Positions 47,161 through 60,173 of a stretch of DNA of 64,000 nucleotides are shown here, one piece after another (the stretch's first letter is position 1; each line of letters opens with the position of its first letter). Source of the DNA: Rapana venosa (lineage: Eukaryota; Mollusca; Gastropoda; Neogastropoda; Muricidae); assembly GCA_028751875.1 (NCBI GenBank), contig CM054140.1, positions 46,596,366 to 46,660,365 on the forward strand, read 5' to 3'. Under the pieces are notes generated by a model. It did not search any database. It was not told the origin of the DNA and was given only the letters and a program-made list of their open reading frames with translations. Made by a program: the position numbers and the translations under genes.

Positions 47161-48833
47161 GTACCCAGGTTTCCCTTCTATATTCAATGTTTACTCTCCA
47201 CAGCCTGATAAGTCGGCAATTGCACATGGGTCAATGATTAAGCTGTTAACGATGTTTATCAATCAACCATAAAGAAAAAATGAATAAAAAAGACAAACAA
47301 TTCAATAAAAAAACAACCCCCACCCAGCCCCCCCACCCAAACTACAAAAAAACAAAACTACGAACAACAAACAACCCCCTAAACAAAAACCAACAGCTTT
47401 AAAATCAACAATTGTATGAAAAGTTATTACACACTAAATGACATACTAACACCAAAGAAAGTTATATAATGAGGACATAGACGAATTTTGCAACATAAAT
47501 ACATGTCAGCATTAAGGTTGTGGTACTTTAAACCGCTTTTTTTTTTAAAAGCAAAAAGCATAAAGAAATAAATTCCGTCTTAAACAAGGTAGAAGAAAGC
47601 TTACATTTTACCAATCACTAATAAAATCTAAAAATTGACATCCTAAAATCACATCCTAGCAGAAAAGTGGATCATAGTGCCATTCGACCTTAATTTGCCA
47701 TGGATTGTCACATATCTCAATGTGGGACTGATCCTTATGGACAGGGTTGTTCACAATGTTTTTCATACAGATACATATATGCAACTTACACACACAACAC
47801 ACATACACACACCACACACACACACACGCACTGCGCATGCGCGCCGCACAACGAACAAACGCACGCACGCACACCACACACAACACACAAACACACAAAC
47901 AGCACGCACACGCGCGCAACGCACTCACACTCACACGTGCGAGCGCACACACACACATATATGCACACACACAATGCGCACGCGTATGCGCGCAAACCAC
48001 AAGACACACACAAATTTGTGCTTTTCATACCAACCTAAGCCTATTATCCATTCTTTGCCAGTTTTTCCTCATCACGGAAATTGGCGGGAAGAGTAGAAAA
48101 AGAGAAGAAGAAGATAGGTAGAGGAAAGAAGAAGAAGAGGAAGAAGAAAGAAGAAGAAGAAGAAGAAGAGGAGAAGAAGAAAGGAAGAGGAAGAAGAAGA
48201 AGAAAAGAAGAATAAGAAGTAGAAAAGAAGAAGAAAAATAAGAAAAGAAGAAGAAGAAGAAGAAGAATAAGTAGAAGAAGAAGTAGAAGAAGAAGAAAGA
48301 AGAAAAGAAGAAGAAGATGAAGTAAGCAGAAGAAAAAAGAAGAAGGAAGAAATGAAGAAGAAGAATGAAGAAGAAGTTAGAAAAGAAGAAGAAGAAGAAG
48401 AAGTAGAAAAAGAAAATGGATGAATATAAACAAGGCCATGCTCAGCAGGCCCATGGGTGGATGACAACGATCTATACTAAACAAATTTTTTTGGCAATCT
48501 GAAGAGGTATAAGGTTCTGCCTGGCTCAAAGCAAGGAAAGATAACCCTTATTAAGTTCATACTGCTGGGAAAAATTCAGCACCCACCATGTGCATGTACC
48601 TGCGTGTGTGGTGTTGTGTGATGAGTGTGTGTGTGTGTGTGTGTGTTGTGTGTGTGTGTGGGGTTGTGTGCAATCTGTCCTTCTGCAAGAGATAATTTAA
48701 AAAAAACAAACATCTTACTAAAAGAAATCATAACACTAAGGAAAAGACCTATAATCTCCTCCCCAATTTAGCGATAATAACAGTTAAAGAATGTTTTTAA
48801 AAATCCTCATGAAAACAGAAAAAAAAATCTTCG

Positions 48834-48907
48834 TGGCCCACATGGGGGTCGAACCCACGACCTCCGCGTTATCAGCACGGCGCTCTAACCAACTGAGCTA
48901 ATGGGCC
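48834..48907 (-). tRNA. tRNA-Ile (GAT), intact
   Basis: Identical to 28174-28247 and in the duplicated block paired with 32466-32539. If the 16.37-kb duplication is false, this is the same gene counted twice. Confidence 0.7.
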
Positions 48908-49758
48908 CTGCACAACCATTAACACACAACTGTGACTACATGCCCAGCATACCATGACTACATACAGGGCATAGCGTTGTCATGTTGTTGTTGTCATGTT
49001 GTTGCTGGTATTTCGTTTACTTCAGGACAGAAATTCCCAATAATAAATTTAGAAACTGACACATTGTTACAAACTGTACCCACCTGTTCCTTTCTATCAT
49101 CATGTTACTCTCCACCGTCTGATAAGTCTGAATTGCACCTGGTGGTCTAGTTTTAAACTGTTAACGTTTTATCAACTACATTAATAAAAAAAGCTTTCAA
49201 TCAAAAAAACACCCCCCACCCTCCAAAAACAACAACAAACAAAACAAAACAAACACCCAAAACTAAACAAAACAAAAAACCCAAACAGATTACATCAGAC
49301 AGTTGTATGAAAAAAGTTTTTACAAACTAAATGACATACTGACACCAAGAACGTTATATAATAAGACATTGAGGAATTCCTGCATCATAAATAACATGGT
49401 CATCATGAAGGGTGGGTGTCTTTTAAATGCTTTTTTTGTTTTTTAAAGCAAAAGCCAAATAATTCCGCCTTAATGCAAAGTAGAATAAAGCTTACATTTT
49501 ACAATCAACTAAAATCTAAAAATCGACAACGTGACAACCCCCCTCCCCTCCCCCCCCCACTTGCATAAAATCACTCATAGCAGAAAAGTGGATCAGGTGC
49601 TATGCGACTTATTTCGCCATAGAGTGTCACATATCTCAATGTGGATTGATCCTTATGGACAGGGTTGTTTCTCAAAGCTTTTTTACAGATACACACATAG
49701 GCGGCCACACTCACACACACAAACACACCACACACACACACGCGCGATGCGCACAACT

Positions 49759-50137
49759 GGACGGGATAGCCTATGTGTGTTAGAACATTGAGCTTGCAAT
49801 CAGTATGACCATAGGTTGCAATTCCCCCTTCAAGGGGGATATTTTCCCCTGGAGCTAACATAGTGCAGACTGGACTTATATCCCCCCCCCGCGCACTCCC
49901 CACCCCCAACAGTCCCCTCGAAGAACTATAAAGCCAGGCCCGTGGTGCGAACGCACGCAGACATCTAACGCACACGTTTTAAAATCCTGTTCCGATTTTC
50001 TAAATAGCCATTGTGTGCCGTTGGGAACAGATACGAATTAACAAAACCGCATACACACAGGGACTGAATGTAAAAAAGCACATTATCGCTATTCAATAAT
50101 CCTCGATATAAAAAGAAATAAAATTAAATAAAATATA
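49759..50137 (+). mobile_element. SINE-T copy (duplicate of 33392-33770)
   Basis: Carries the same C-rich expansion (tatatccccccc) and A-box insertion as the left copy. Monomer 48908-50938, type B. Confidence 0.8.
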
Positions 50138-50938
50138 TTAAAACACACACGGGTACCGCACTCACCACGCGCGTGCGCACGCAAGCACCATGACGCGCGC
50201 GTGCTCACGCACTGCATACATATACCAAACAGTTACACACACAAAATTTCTTTACCAACCTATGCACGTCCTTTCTTCGCCAGTTTTTCTCATCACAGAA
50301 AATTGGTGAGAAAAAAGAAGAAGAAGAAGTAAAGAAAGAAAAGAAAGAATGAAAGAAAGAAAAAGATGCCAAAAACAAAGAGCACTGGTTTTTTCAACAG
50401 TAACCATGCAAACACCTATCCCAACATTCACACCTCTGATGAAAAGGACATTGAAGAGCCCTTTCGATGATTTTAGTACCCTATGTATTGTGTTGTGTTG
50501 TGTTATATTGAAATTGGTAAAAACCGTTTTTCTTAGAAAACAAAAGTCTTGTAGAAAGAAGATTCCTTTCTTTTGAAAATTCAATGATCTCTGCAACACC
50601 CACCCCTCGCAGCCACATCACATCCCTGATTAGAAAGGAAATTGGCAGTTAAAAGATTGGTCATCCATGAAATGAGAATGGGAAGCAACGTGCAAATATC
50701 ACCCTGCTGAATTTTGAAATAATAAACAAAATAACTTTGAGCCTTAACCGAGACTGAGGTTTAAAATATTTAAAAACCCTCAAAGAAAGTAAAAAAGCGG
50801 AAAGTGTCAAAATCGTGTTAAAACACAGGTATAAAATAATATAAATAAATAAATAAGAATAATTATTCCTGATCCCACATCCCCCAAGATCAAACCAACC
50901 CAAAAAACAAAACAAAACCACAACAAAAAAATTTTGCG

Positions 50939-51014
50939 TGGCCCACATGGGGGTCGAACCCACGGACCTCCGCGATATCAGCACGGCGCTCTAACCAACT
51001 GTAGCTAAAGGGCC
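50939..51014 (-). pseudogene. tRNA-Ile copy with three small changes (duplicate of 34572-34647)
   Basis: Same extra G, gatatcag and ctgtagctaaagg as the left copy. Confidence 0.7.
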
Positions 51015-51200
51015 TGCACAACCAATGACACACAACCTTAACTTACATGCCCACCATACCAAGACTACATACAGGGCATAGGTTTCATGTTGTTGTAGTC
51101 GTCATGTTGAATGCTGTATTTTTTGCGTTTACTTCCAGACAGAAATTACCCAATACTAAATTAAAACTGACATGATTATTATAAACCTGTACCCACATGT

Positions 51201-51484
51201 CGGACAGGATTGCTCAGTGGTCGGAGCACGTTGCTTTCCCCCCTAGTCAAGTTAATCAGTGGTTTACACTTGGATGGGTGACAGTTGGCACGCCTTGGCT
51301 TCAGTACAGTCCCCAGTCCAACCCAGCCTGTAAATGGGTACCTTCCTCTTTAGGTCAGGTAATGTAAATCAGCAAGAGAGGAGATGGGCGCCACCCTAAA
51401 GATCTGGCCCCTAGAGAAGTGAGGTCTCTGACGCCCATGCTCCCCTACAACCTATAGTAAAGGACACCTTTAACCTTTATAACC
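51201..51484 (+). mobile_element. SINE-5S copy (duplicate of 34834-35117)
   Basis: Identical by eye to the left copy; type AB monomer 51015-53392. Confidence 0.8.
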
Positions 51485-52192
51485 GAACCCAGGGAGTTCC
51501 CTTCTTTAATCTGTCACTCTCCACCGCCGATAAGTCGCATTGCACATGGTTCATTGATTAACTGTTAACCGTGTTATCAAATCTACCATAGAAGAAAAAA
51601 TGAATAAAACAGAACAAGCTAATCAATCAAAAACAACCCCCCCCCCAAAACCCCAACCAAACTACAAAAAAAAAACACAACTACAACCAACAAAACATCC
51701 CCCAAAAAAACAAAAAACCCAACGATTTAAAATCAGACATTGTATGAAACAGTTATTTACAAACTAAATGACATACTAGAAACCAGAAAGTTATATAATG
51801 AGACATTGACGATTTATGCATCATATACATGGTCATCATGAAGGGTGGGGTGTCTTTAAACGCTTTTTATATTTTTTTAAAGCAAAAAGCAAAAAATTCC
51901 GCCTTATTGCAAGGTAGAATAAAGCTTACATTTTACAATCAATTATAATATCAAAATCGACAACCTGACCCCCTCCCCCCCTTTGCCTAAAATTATTCCT
52001 AGCAGAAAAGTGGACCAGGCGCTATGCAACTCATTTCGTTGTGGAGTGTCACAATATGTCAATATGGATTGATCCTTATGGACAGGGTGTTTCACAATGT
52101 TTTTTCACACACACACGCACGCACGCACGCACGCACAACACCACACACACGACACACCCATCACACACTCACACACACACACACACACACAA

Positions 52193-52553
52193 GGGGGCCG
52201 GGAAAGCCTAGTGGTTAGAACATTGTGCACGCAATCTGACGACTGGGTTTCAATTCCCCTTTAAAGGGGGGATATTTTTCCCCCTGGAGTTTAACATCAG
52301 TGCAGACTCCACTCTCCCAAAGGGTCCTTCAGATGAGACTATAAACCATGGCACCGTGTTCGAACGGTCAGGCAGAACATCAACGCACACGTTAATCTTG
52401 TTTCCGCATTCGTAAGAGTTGCCCATTGTGTGCCGGTGGGAACAGATGACAGAATTAACAAAACCGCATTCACATGGGACAGGGATGTAAAAAAGCACAT
52501 TAGCGCTTAATCAAAAATCCTGAAATAAAAGAAAAACAGTAAAATAAAAAAGA
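52193..52553 (+). mobile_element. SINE-T copy (counterpart of 35826-36181)
   Basis: Unlike neighbouring duplicated sequence, this copy differs from its partner by several indels (ctttaaaggggggatatttt, gcaccgtgttcgaacgg), so the two placements were treated differently locally. Confidence 0.8.
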
Positions 52554-53392
52554 TTGAAAAAAAAACCCTTACACACGCACGCACGTACGCACGAACTCCA
52601 CGCACACGAGCGTGCCCACGCAAGCACACGCGCGTCGCGCACGCACGCACTGCATACTTATACCAAACAGGTACACACAAACAAATTTCTTACCAACCTA
52701 TGCCTATGTCCTTTCTTTGCCAGTTGTTCACATCACTGAAAATAGGTGAGATAAGAAGAAGAAGAAGAGAAGAAGAAAAGGAAGAAGAAAGAAAAAGAAA
52801 AAGAAGCCAGAACAAAGAACAACTGGTTTTCAACAGTAACAACCATGCAAACACCTGACCCCAACATTCACACTCAGAGTAACGAGACAGTTATGAGCCC
52901 TTTCGATGATTTTGTAACCCATGTATTGGGGTTGTTTTGTGTTATATTGAAATTGTAAAAACCGTTTTTTTAGAAACAAAAGTCTTGTTGAAAGAAGATT
53001 TCCTTTCTTTAGAAATATCAATGATTCTCTGCAACACCTCCACCCGCCCTCGCAGCCACATCCATCCCCCATGTAGAAGGAAATTTTGGACAGTTAAAAG
53101 AAAGGTCTTCCATGAAATGAGAATGGGGAATGCATACGTGAAATATCATCCCCTCTGAATTTTAAATAATAAACAAAATAACTTTGTAGCCTTAGCTGAA
53201 TGACTGAGTTTAAAAATATTTAAAAACCCCACAAAATAAATGAAAGAAAGAAAAAAAGCGGAAAGGTCTAAATCGTGTTTTAAAACACAGGTATAAAATA
53301 AATAAATAAATACATAAAGAAGATTTCCCGATCCCACATCCCCCAGACTACCACTAAAAAACAAAACAAGAAAAACAAAATAAAAATCTGCG

Positions 53393-53463
53393 TGGCCCAC
53401 AGGGGGTCAACCCCACTACCTCCGCGTTATACACACGGCGCAACTACCAACGAGCAACTGGCC
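53393..53463 (-). pseudogene. Damaged tRNA-Ile copy (duplicate of 37021-37091)
   Basis: Same lost bases in the T, anticodon and D arms as the left copy. Confidence 0.7.
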
Positions 53464-53652
53464 TCCTGCACAAACCAATGACACAACAACAGTTGACTAC
53501 TTGCCCCAGCATACATGACTACATACAGGGCATGAGGATGTTCATGTTGTTGTTGTCGTCATGTTGATGCTGGTATGCGTTTCCTTCCTGACAGAAATTC
53601 CCAATAATAAATTTAGAAACTGACATGATTATTATAAACTGTACCCACATAT

Positions 53653-53928
53653 CGGACAGGATAGCTCAGTGTTCGATCACTGCTTTCCCCTAGTCAAGTA
53701 AGCATGGTAACCACTTGGATGGGTGACTGTTGGCACGGCCTTGGCTTCAACAGTCCCCCATTCCACCCAGCTATAAATGGGTACTGCCTCTTTAGGGTCA
53801 GTGAAGGTAAGCACAGTGAGAGAGAAGGGCGGCCGCCCTAAAATATGTTGGCCCCTAGAGAATGAGGTCTCCGACGCCTTGCTCCCCTACATACCTTATA
53901 GGTTATGGTACACCTATTACCGTTTACC
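53653..53928 (+). mobile_element. SINE-5S copy (duplicate of 37281-37556)
   Basis: Same indels as the left copy. Monomer 53464-55311 is type A. Confidence 0.8.
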
Positions 53929-55311
53929 GTACCCAGGTGTTCCTTCTAATAATCAAAGTTACTCTCCACCAGCCTGATAATGCTCGCTAGCACAAGGGGT
54001 CAGATTAACTGTTAACATTTTATCAAGTCTACCATAGAGAAAAAATGAATAAAAAAGACAAGCTATGACAATCAAAAAAACAACCCAACCCCCCAAAACC
54101 CCCCAACCAAACTACAAAAAAACAAAACTACAACAACAAACAAACCCCCAAAACAAAAAACCCAAACAGATTTAAAATCAGACAATTGCATGAAAAGTTA
54201 TTACAAACTAAATGACATACTAGACACCAGGAAAGTTATGTATTGAGACATTGACGAATTTTGCATCATAATACATGGTCAGAATGAAGGGTGGGGTGTC
54301 TTTAAATGCTTTTTTTTTTTAAAGCAAAAAGCAAAAAGAAATAAATTCCGTCTAATACAAGTATAATAAAGCTACATTTACAATCAACTAAAATCTAAAA
54401 ATCGACATCCTGATCCCCCACTGGCCTAAAATCACTCTAGCAAAAAGTGGACAGGTTCTATGGTTACTTATTTTGCATGGAGTGTCACATATCACAATGG
54501 GACTGATCCTTATGGACAGGGTTGTTTCACAATGTTTTATCATACAGAAACATATAGGCGTACTTACAACACACACACACACACACCAACACACGCACGC
54601 AACACAAACAAATGCTCTTACCAAGGCACGGCACTTACGCGCGAGCACACACACACACACACCACATAAATGAAATTGCACACACACAAACACATGCGCC
54701 TTGTGCGCGCACAGCAGTGCATACATTAAACGCAAACACACACTCACACACAGACATATAAATTGCTTATACCATCATATGCCTATTCCTTTCTTTCCAG
54801 TTTTTCTCATCACCTGAAAATTGGTGGAGAAGAAGTAGCAGGAAGAAAAGAAGTATAAAAAAGAAGAAGAAGAAGAATAAGAAGAATGTATGATAGACGC
54901 AGGCCAGCTCAGCATGGCCAATGGTGTGGATGCACATGGACGATCTATACTAAACCTATTTTTTTTGCAAATCTGAAGAGGATAGGACTGCCGTTCTCAA
55001 AGCAAGGAAATAACCTTATTAAGTCATACGGCTGGACAATCACAGCACTCATGCATGTACGCTGAGTGTGTGTGTGTGGTTGTTGTGTGTGCTGTGTGTG
55101 TGTGTAGTGTGTGTGGTGTGTTGTGTGTGGTATGTGTGTGTGTGTGCAATCAGCCATCTGCAAGAGAGATAATTAAAACAAACCCAGCTTGACTAAAAGA
55201 AATCATAACACTAAGACAAAAAGACCTATAATCCTCCTCCCCAATTTAGCGATAATAACAGTTAAACAAGTTTTTTTTAAAATCCTCATGAAAACAGGAA
55301 AAAAATTTGCG

Positions 55312-55386
55312 TGCCCACATGGGGGTCCGAAACCCACGACCGCCGCGTTATCACACTGCGCTCTAACCAACGAGCTAATGGTGGCC
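55312..55386 (-). pseudogene. Damaged tRNA-Ile copy (duplicate of 38943-39017)
   Basis: Same gtccgaaaccc and atcacactgcg changes as the left copy. Sequence becomes clean shortly after, at about 55450. Confidence 0.7.
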
Positions 55387-56240
55387 GCAGCACAGCCGAT
55401 AACACAACAACCATGACACAATCCCAGCATACCATGACTACATACAGGGCATACGTTGTCATGTTGTTGTTATGTTGTTGCTGGTATTGCGTTTACTTCA
55501 GGACAGAAATTCCCAATAATAAATTTAGAAACTGACACATTGTTACAAACTGTACCCACCTGTTCCTTTCTATCATCATGTTACTCTCCACCGTCTGATA
55601 AGTCGAATTGCACCTGTGGTCAAGTTTTAACTGTTAACGTGTTATCAATCTACAGTATTAAAAAAAGCTTTTCAATCAAAAAACACCCCCACCCCCCAAA
55701 AAAACAAACAACTAACAAAACAGAAAACAAACCCCAAAACAAAACATAAAACCCAAACAGATTTAACATCAGACAGTTTTGTATGAAAAGTTATTAACAA
55801 ACTAAAGTGACCATACTGGACACCAAGAAAGTTTATATAATAAACAATGAGAATTCTGCATCATAATACATGGTCATCATGAAAGGGTTTGGTGTCTGTT
55901 AAACGCTTTTATTGTTTTTAAAAAGCAAAAAGCAAAAAATTCCACCTAATGTCAAAGATAAATAAAGCTTACATTTTACAATCAACTAAATCTAAAAATC
56001 GACAACTGACAACCCCCCTTCCCCTCCCCCCCCCACTTGCCATAAAATCACTCCCTATCAGAAACGAGGATCCGGTGCTAAGCTCTTATTTCGCCATAGA
56101 TAGCAAATAACGACAATGTGGATTGGATCCTTATGGACCGGGTTGTTTCTCAATGCTTTTTATAACAGATACACCACATATGCGTGCTCACACTCACACA
56201 CACACACACACATCACACACCACACGCGCGTGCGCACAAC

Positions 56241-56592
56241 GTTACGGGATAGCCTAGTGGTTAGAACATTGTGCTTGCAATCTGATGACCAGGATCAATC
56301 CTCCCCTTCAAGGATATTTTCCCCTGGAGCTAACATCAGTGCAGACTCCACTCCCCCCAACAGTCCTTCGATGAGACTATAAACCGAGGCCCATGTGCGA
56401 ACGCATGCAGAACATCTAACGCACACGTTAAATCCTGTTCCGCTTTTCGTAAGAGTAGGCCATTGTGTGCCGTTGGGAACAGATGACAGAATTAACAAAA
56501 CCGCATACACACAGGGACTGAATGTAAAAAAGCACATTAGCGCTTATTCTATAATCCTCGATATAAAAGAATAAAATAAAAATAAAATAGAT
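56241..56592 (+). mobile_element. SINE-T copy, mostly clean
   Basis: Head acgggatagcctagtggtta. A short internal deletion in the B-box region (aggatcaatcctcccc) is shared with 39869-40231. The remainder is clean. Monomer 55387-57412 is type B with a long GAA tract at 56758-56825. Confidence 0.8.
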
Positions 56593-57412
56593 TAAAACAC
56601 TTACGCACGGGCACGTACGCATGCACACGCGCGTGCCCATGCACGCACCCGCACGGGCACTGCATACATATAGGCAAACAGGTACACACACAAATTTCTT
56701 ACCAACATATGCCTACGTCCTTTCTTCGCCAGTTTTTCTCATCACTGAAAATTGGTGAGAAGAAGAAGAAGAAGAAGAAGAAGAAGAAGAAGAAAAGAAG
56801 AAGAAGAAGAAGAAGAAAGAAAAGAAAAGAAAGAAAGAAAGAAAAAGAAGCCAAAACAAAGAGCACTGGTTTTTCAACAGTAACCATGCAAAACACCTGA
56901 CCCCAACATTCACACTCTGAGGAAAAGGACAGTTAAGAGCCCTTTCGATGATTTTGTACCCTATGTATTGGGTTGTGTTGTGTTACATTGTAATTGGTAA
57001 AAACCGTTTTTAGAAAAACAAAGTCTTGTTGAAAGAAGATTCCTTTCTTTAGAAATATCAATGATCTCTGCAACACCCCACCCCTCGCAGCCACATCTCA
57101 TCCCCATTTAGAAAGGAAATTTGGCAGTTAAAAGAAAGGTCATCCATGAAATGAGAATGGGGATGCATACGTGAAATATCATCCCTGCTGAATTTTGAAA
57201 TAATAAACAAAATAACTTTGGAGCCTTAACTGAGGACTGAGGTTTAAAAATATTTAAAAAACCATGAAAGAAAAAAAAAGCGGAAAGGTCAAAATCGTGT
57301 TAAAACACAGGTATAAAATAAATAAATAAATAAAGAAAGAATAATTCCTGATCCCACATCCCCCAGATCTACCACCAAAAAACAAAACAAAAAAACAAAA
57401 ACAAAATCTGCG

Positions 57413-57486
57413 TGGCCCACATGGGGGTCGAACCCACGACCTCCGCGTTATCAGCACGGCGCTCTAACCAACTGAGCTAATGGGCC
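57413..57486 (-). tRNA. tRNA-Ile (GAT), intact
   Basis: Identical to 28174-28247, in clean sequence outside the suspect duplication. TTTT lies 6 nt past the 3' end on the minus strand. Confidence 0.85.
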
Positions 57487-57670
57487 CTGCACAACCAATG
57501 ACACACAACCATGACTACATGCCCAGCATACCATGACTACATACAGGGCATAGGTTGTCATGTTGTTGTTGTCGTCATGTTGATGCTGGTATTGCGTTTA
57601 CTTCCTGACAGAAATTCCCAATAATAAATTTAGAAACTGACATGATTATTATAAACTGTACCCACATGTT

Positions 57671-57954
57671 CGGGGACAGGATAGCTCAGTGGTCGGAGCA
57701 CTTGCTTTCCCCTAGTCAAGTTAAGCAGTGGTTACCACTTGGATGGGTGACTGTTGGCACGCCTTGGCTTCAGTACAGTCCCCCAGTCCACCCAGCTGTA
57801 AATGGGTACCTGCCTCTTTTGGGTCAGGGAAGGTAAAGCAGCAAGGGAGAGGAGATGGGCGCCGCCCTAAATATGCTGGCCCCTAGAGAAGTGAGGTCTC
57901 TGACGCCTTGCTCCCCTACAACCTTATAGGTTATGGGACACCTTTACCTTTACG
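57671..57954 (+). mobile_element. SINE-5S, best-preserved full-length copy
   Basis: 284 bp. The 5' part cggggacaggatagctcagt, then ggtcgg, is tRNA-like with an A box. It is followed by aagttaagcag and ggttaccacttggatgggtg, which resemble 5S rRNA (its aagctaagcag and ggttagtacttggatggg stretches) with about 10 nt missing between them. The body carries ggagatgggcgccgcc and tgaggtctctgacgcc, and the 3' end is cctttacctttac. Flanks gtacccacatgtt (57658-57670) and gtacccaggtgtt (57955-57967) form a 13-bp target duplication (11 of 13 identical). Type B monomers show the empty site gtacccacctgtt. Confidence 0.85.
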
Positions 57955-57967
57955 GTACCCAGGTGTT

Positions 57968-58635
57968 CCCTTCTATAATCATGTTACTCTCCACCGCCTG
58001 ATAAGTCGCATTGCACATGGGGTCAATGATTAACTGTTAACGCGTTATCAATCTACAGTGAAGAAAAAATGAATATAAAAAAAAGCTATTCAATCAATAA
58101 ATACCCCCCGACCCCCCCCCCCCCCCCCCCAACCAAACAACAAAAAACAAAACAGCAATGACAAATAAACAAACCCAAAAACAAAGCAAAACAAAAAACC
58201 CAAACACATTTAACATTGTACAATTGTATGAAAAGTTATTACAAACTAAATGACATACTGGACACCAGGAAAGTTATGTATTGAGACATTGAGGAATTCT
58301 GCATCACAATACATGGTCAGCATAAAGGGTGGGGTGTCTTTAAACGCTTTTTTTTTTAAAGCAAAAAGCAAAAAGAAATAAATTCCATCTGAATGCAAGA
58401 TAAAATAAATACATTTAACAGTCAACTAAAATCTCAAAATCGACAACCTGACAAAGCCCCCCCCCCCCCCCCCTTCCCTTCCCCCGACTTGCCTAAAATC
58501 ACTTCTAGCAGAAAAGTGGATCAAGTGCTATGCGACTCATTTGGCCATGGAGTGTTACATATCTCAATGTAGATTGATCTTTATGGACATGGTTGTTTCA
58601 CAATGTTTTTCATACAGATACATATAGGCGTGCTT

Positions 58636-58669
<34 letters not shown>

Positions 58670-59375
58670 ACGCACGCGCGCGCACGCACACAAACAAATG
58701 CACGCACACACACACACACACGCACACGTACACACACGCGTGTGCGCGCAGTGCATACGTATACGCAAACACTCACACACACATTTGTTACCAACATATG
58801 CCTATGTCCTTTCTTCGCCAGTTTTTCTCCTCACTGAAAATTGGTGGAAGAAGAAGAAGAAGAAGAAGAAAGAAGAAGAAGAAGAAGAAGAAGAAAAAGA
58901 AGAAGAAGAAGAAGAAGAACAACAACAACAACAACAAGGAGGAGGATGAGAAGAAGAAGAAGAAGAACAACAACAACAACAACACCAAGAAGGAGGAGGA
59001 CGAGAAGAAGAAGAAGAAATACCTATAAATCAACTGTGAAAAGGATTAAAGGTAGTTTAGTTCAGTGTTGATAGCAAAGAATTAAAACAGATGTACATTT
59101 TTTATCATCAGTCTGTTTCCACACAACCTTCCCAATGCAAAGCTGTCAATTAAAAAAAAAGAATTAGTAGAAGAAAAAAAAGTTTCTGTTTTCATACTCA
59201 CAGACAGACAGAGCATGGGCACGCTGGCACGCGCACAGGTACTCGCACATATTTTTTACCATGCTATTATTTGAAAAAAAAATGATTACGATGTCCTTCC
59301 TACCTTACCAAAAACAAAACAAAACAAAACCAAGAAGAAGAAGAAGGAGGAGGAGGAGGAGAGGAAGAAGAAGAT

Positions 59376-59406
<31 letters not shown>

Positions 59407-60013
59407 AAGAAATCAGAACTGGTTTTTTTAACAGTAACCATGCAAAACACCTGACCACAACATTCACACTCTAGAGGAAAAGGACAGTCAAGAGCTCTTT
59501 CGATGATTTTGTACCCCATGTATTGGGTTGTGTTGTGTTATATTGCAATTGGCAAAAACCGTTTTAGAATGCAGCATTACACAAAAGTCTTGTTGAAGTA
59601 ATGTTCATTTAATACCTTTCTTTACAAATATCCATGATCTCTGCAACATACCCCCCTCCCCCCTTTCACCCCCATTTATAAAGGAAATTCGGAAGCTAAA
59701 GGAAAGTTCATCCATGAAATCAGAATGGGTCTACCTTAACGGAGGGTAAAAACGGTTGCGTGCGTAAAATATCACCCTTGCTGAATTTTGAAATATAAAA
59801 AAACAAAATAACTTCGGAGCTTTAACCAGGGACTGAGGTTTAAAAAATAAAAAACCATGAAAGAAAGAAAAAAAAGAGGAATGGTCAAAATTGTGTTCAA
59901 ATACACAAAGTATAAACACAGGCATAAAATAAATAAATAAATAAATAAATAATGATCCCCCATCCCACATCCCCCAGATCTACCACCAAAAAACAAAACC
60001 AAAAAAATCTGCA
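57968..60013. repeat. Diverged type A-like monomer with extra segment
   Basis: CA at 58637-58745, then GAA/CAA/GAG triplets at 58845-59018. A segment absent from inner monomers follows (about 59030-59290: atcaactgtgaaaaggatta, gtttctgttttcatactcac), then a second GAA tract (59333-59410) and a B-type end. No gene. The longest frames are poly-Lys/Arg/Glu from GAA repeat. Confidence 0.7.
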
Positions 60014-60087
60014 TGGCCCACATGGGGGTCGAACCCACGACCTCCGCGTTATCAGCACGGCGCTCTAACCAACTGAGCTAATGGGCC
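60014..60087 (-). tRNA. tRNA-Ile (GAT), intact, last of the array
   Basis: Identical to 28174-28247 although its monomer is more diverged than the rest. Seven T lie 6 nt past the 3' end on the minus strand. No further tRNA copy is seen to the end of the window. Confidence 0.85.
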
Positions 60088-60173
60088 CTGCACAACCATT
60101 AACACACAACTGTGACTACATGCCCTGCATACCATGACTACATCCATGACATACACGTTGTCATGTTGTTGTT

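Larger units (their letters stand above)
46563..56345. repeat. Right copy of the 9.8-kb duplication
   Basis: Begins at tctaccaccaaaa, the same point as 30195, and stays aligned to the left copy until the SINE-T at 56241. Beyond that this copy is clean while the left copy turns noisy and then breaks at about 40638. Confidence 0.85.

Noticed and set aside
57671..57760. SINE-5S head as a genuine 5S rRNA gene
   Set aside because: Only two 5S-like blocks occur, with an internal deletion and a tRNA-like 5' end; the 5S termini are missing.
58593..59071. Lys/Arg/Glu-rich frames
   Set aside because: Products of GAA/GAG/CAA triplet tracts within the monomer.
28170..60090. Regularly spaced repeats as a CRISPR-like array
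   Set aside because: Spacing is about 2 kb, the repeated unit is a eukaryotic tRNA with Pol III signals, and the spacers are themselves repeats.
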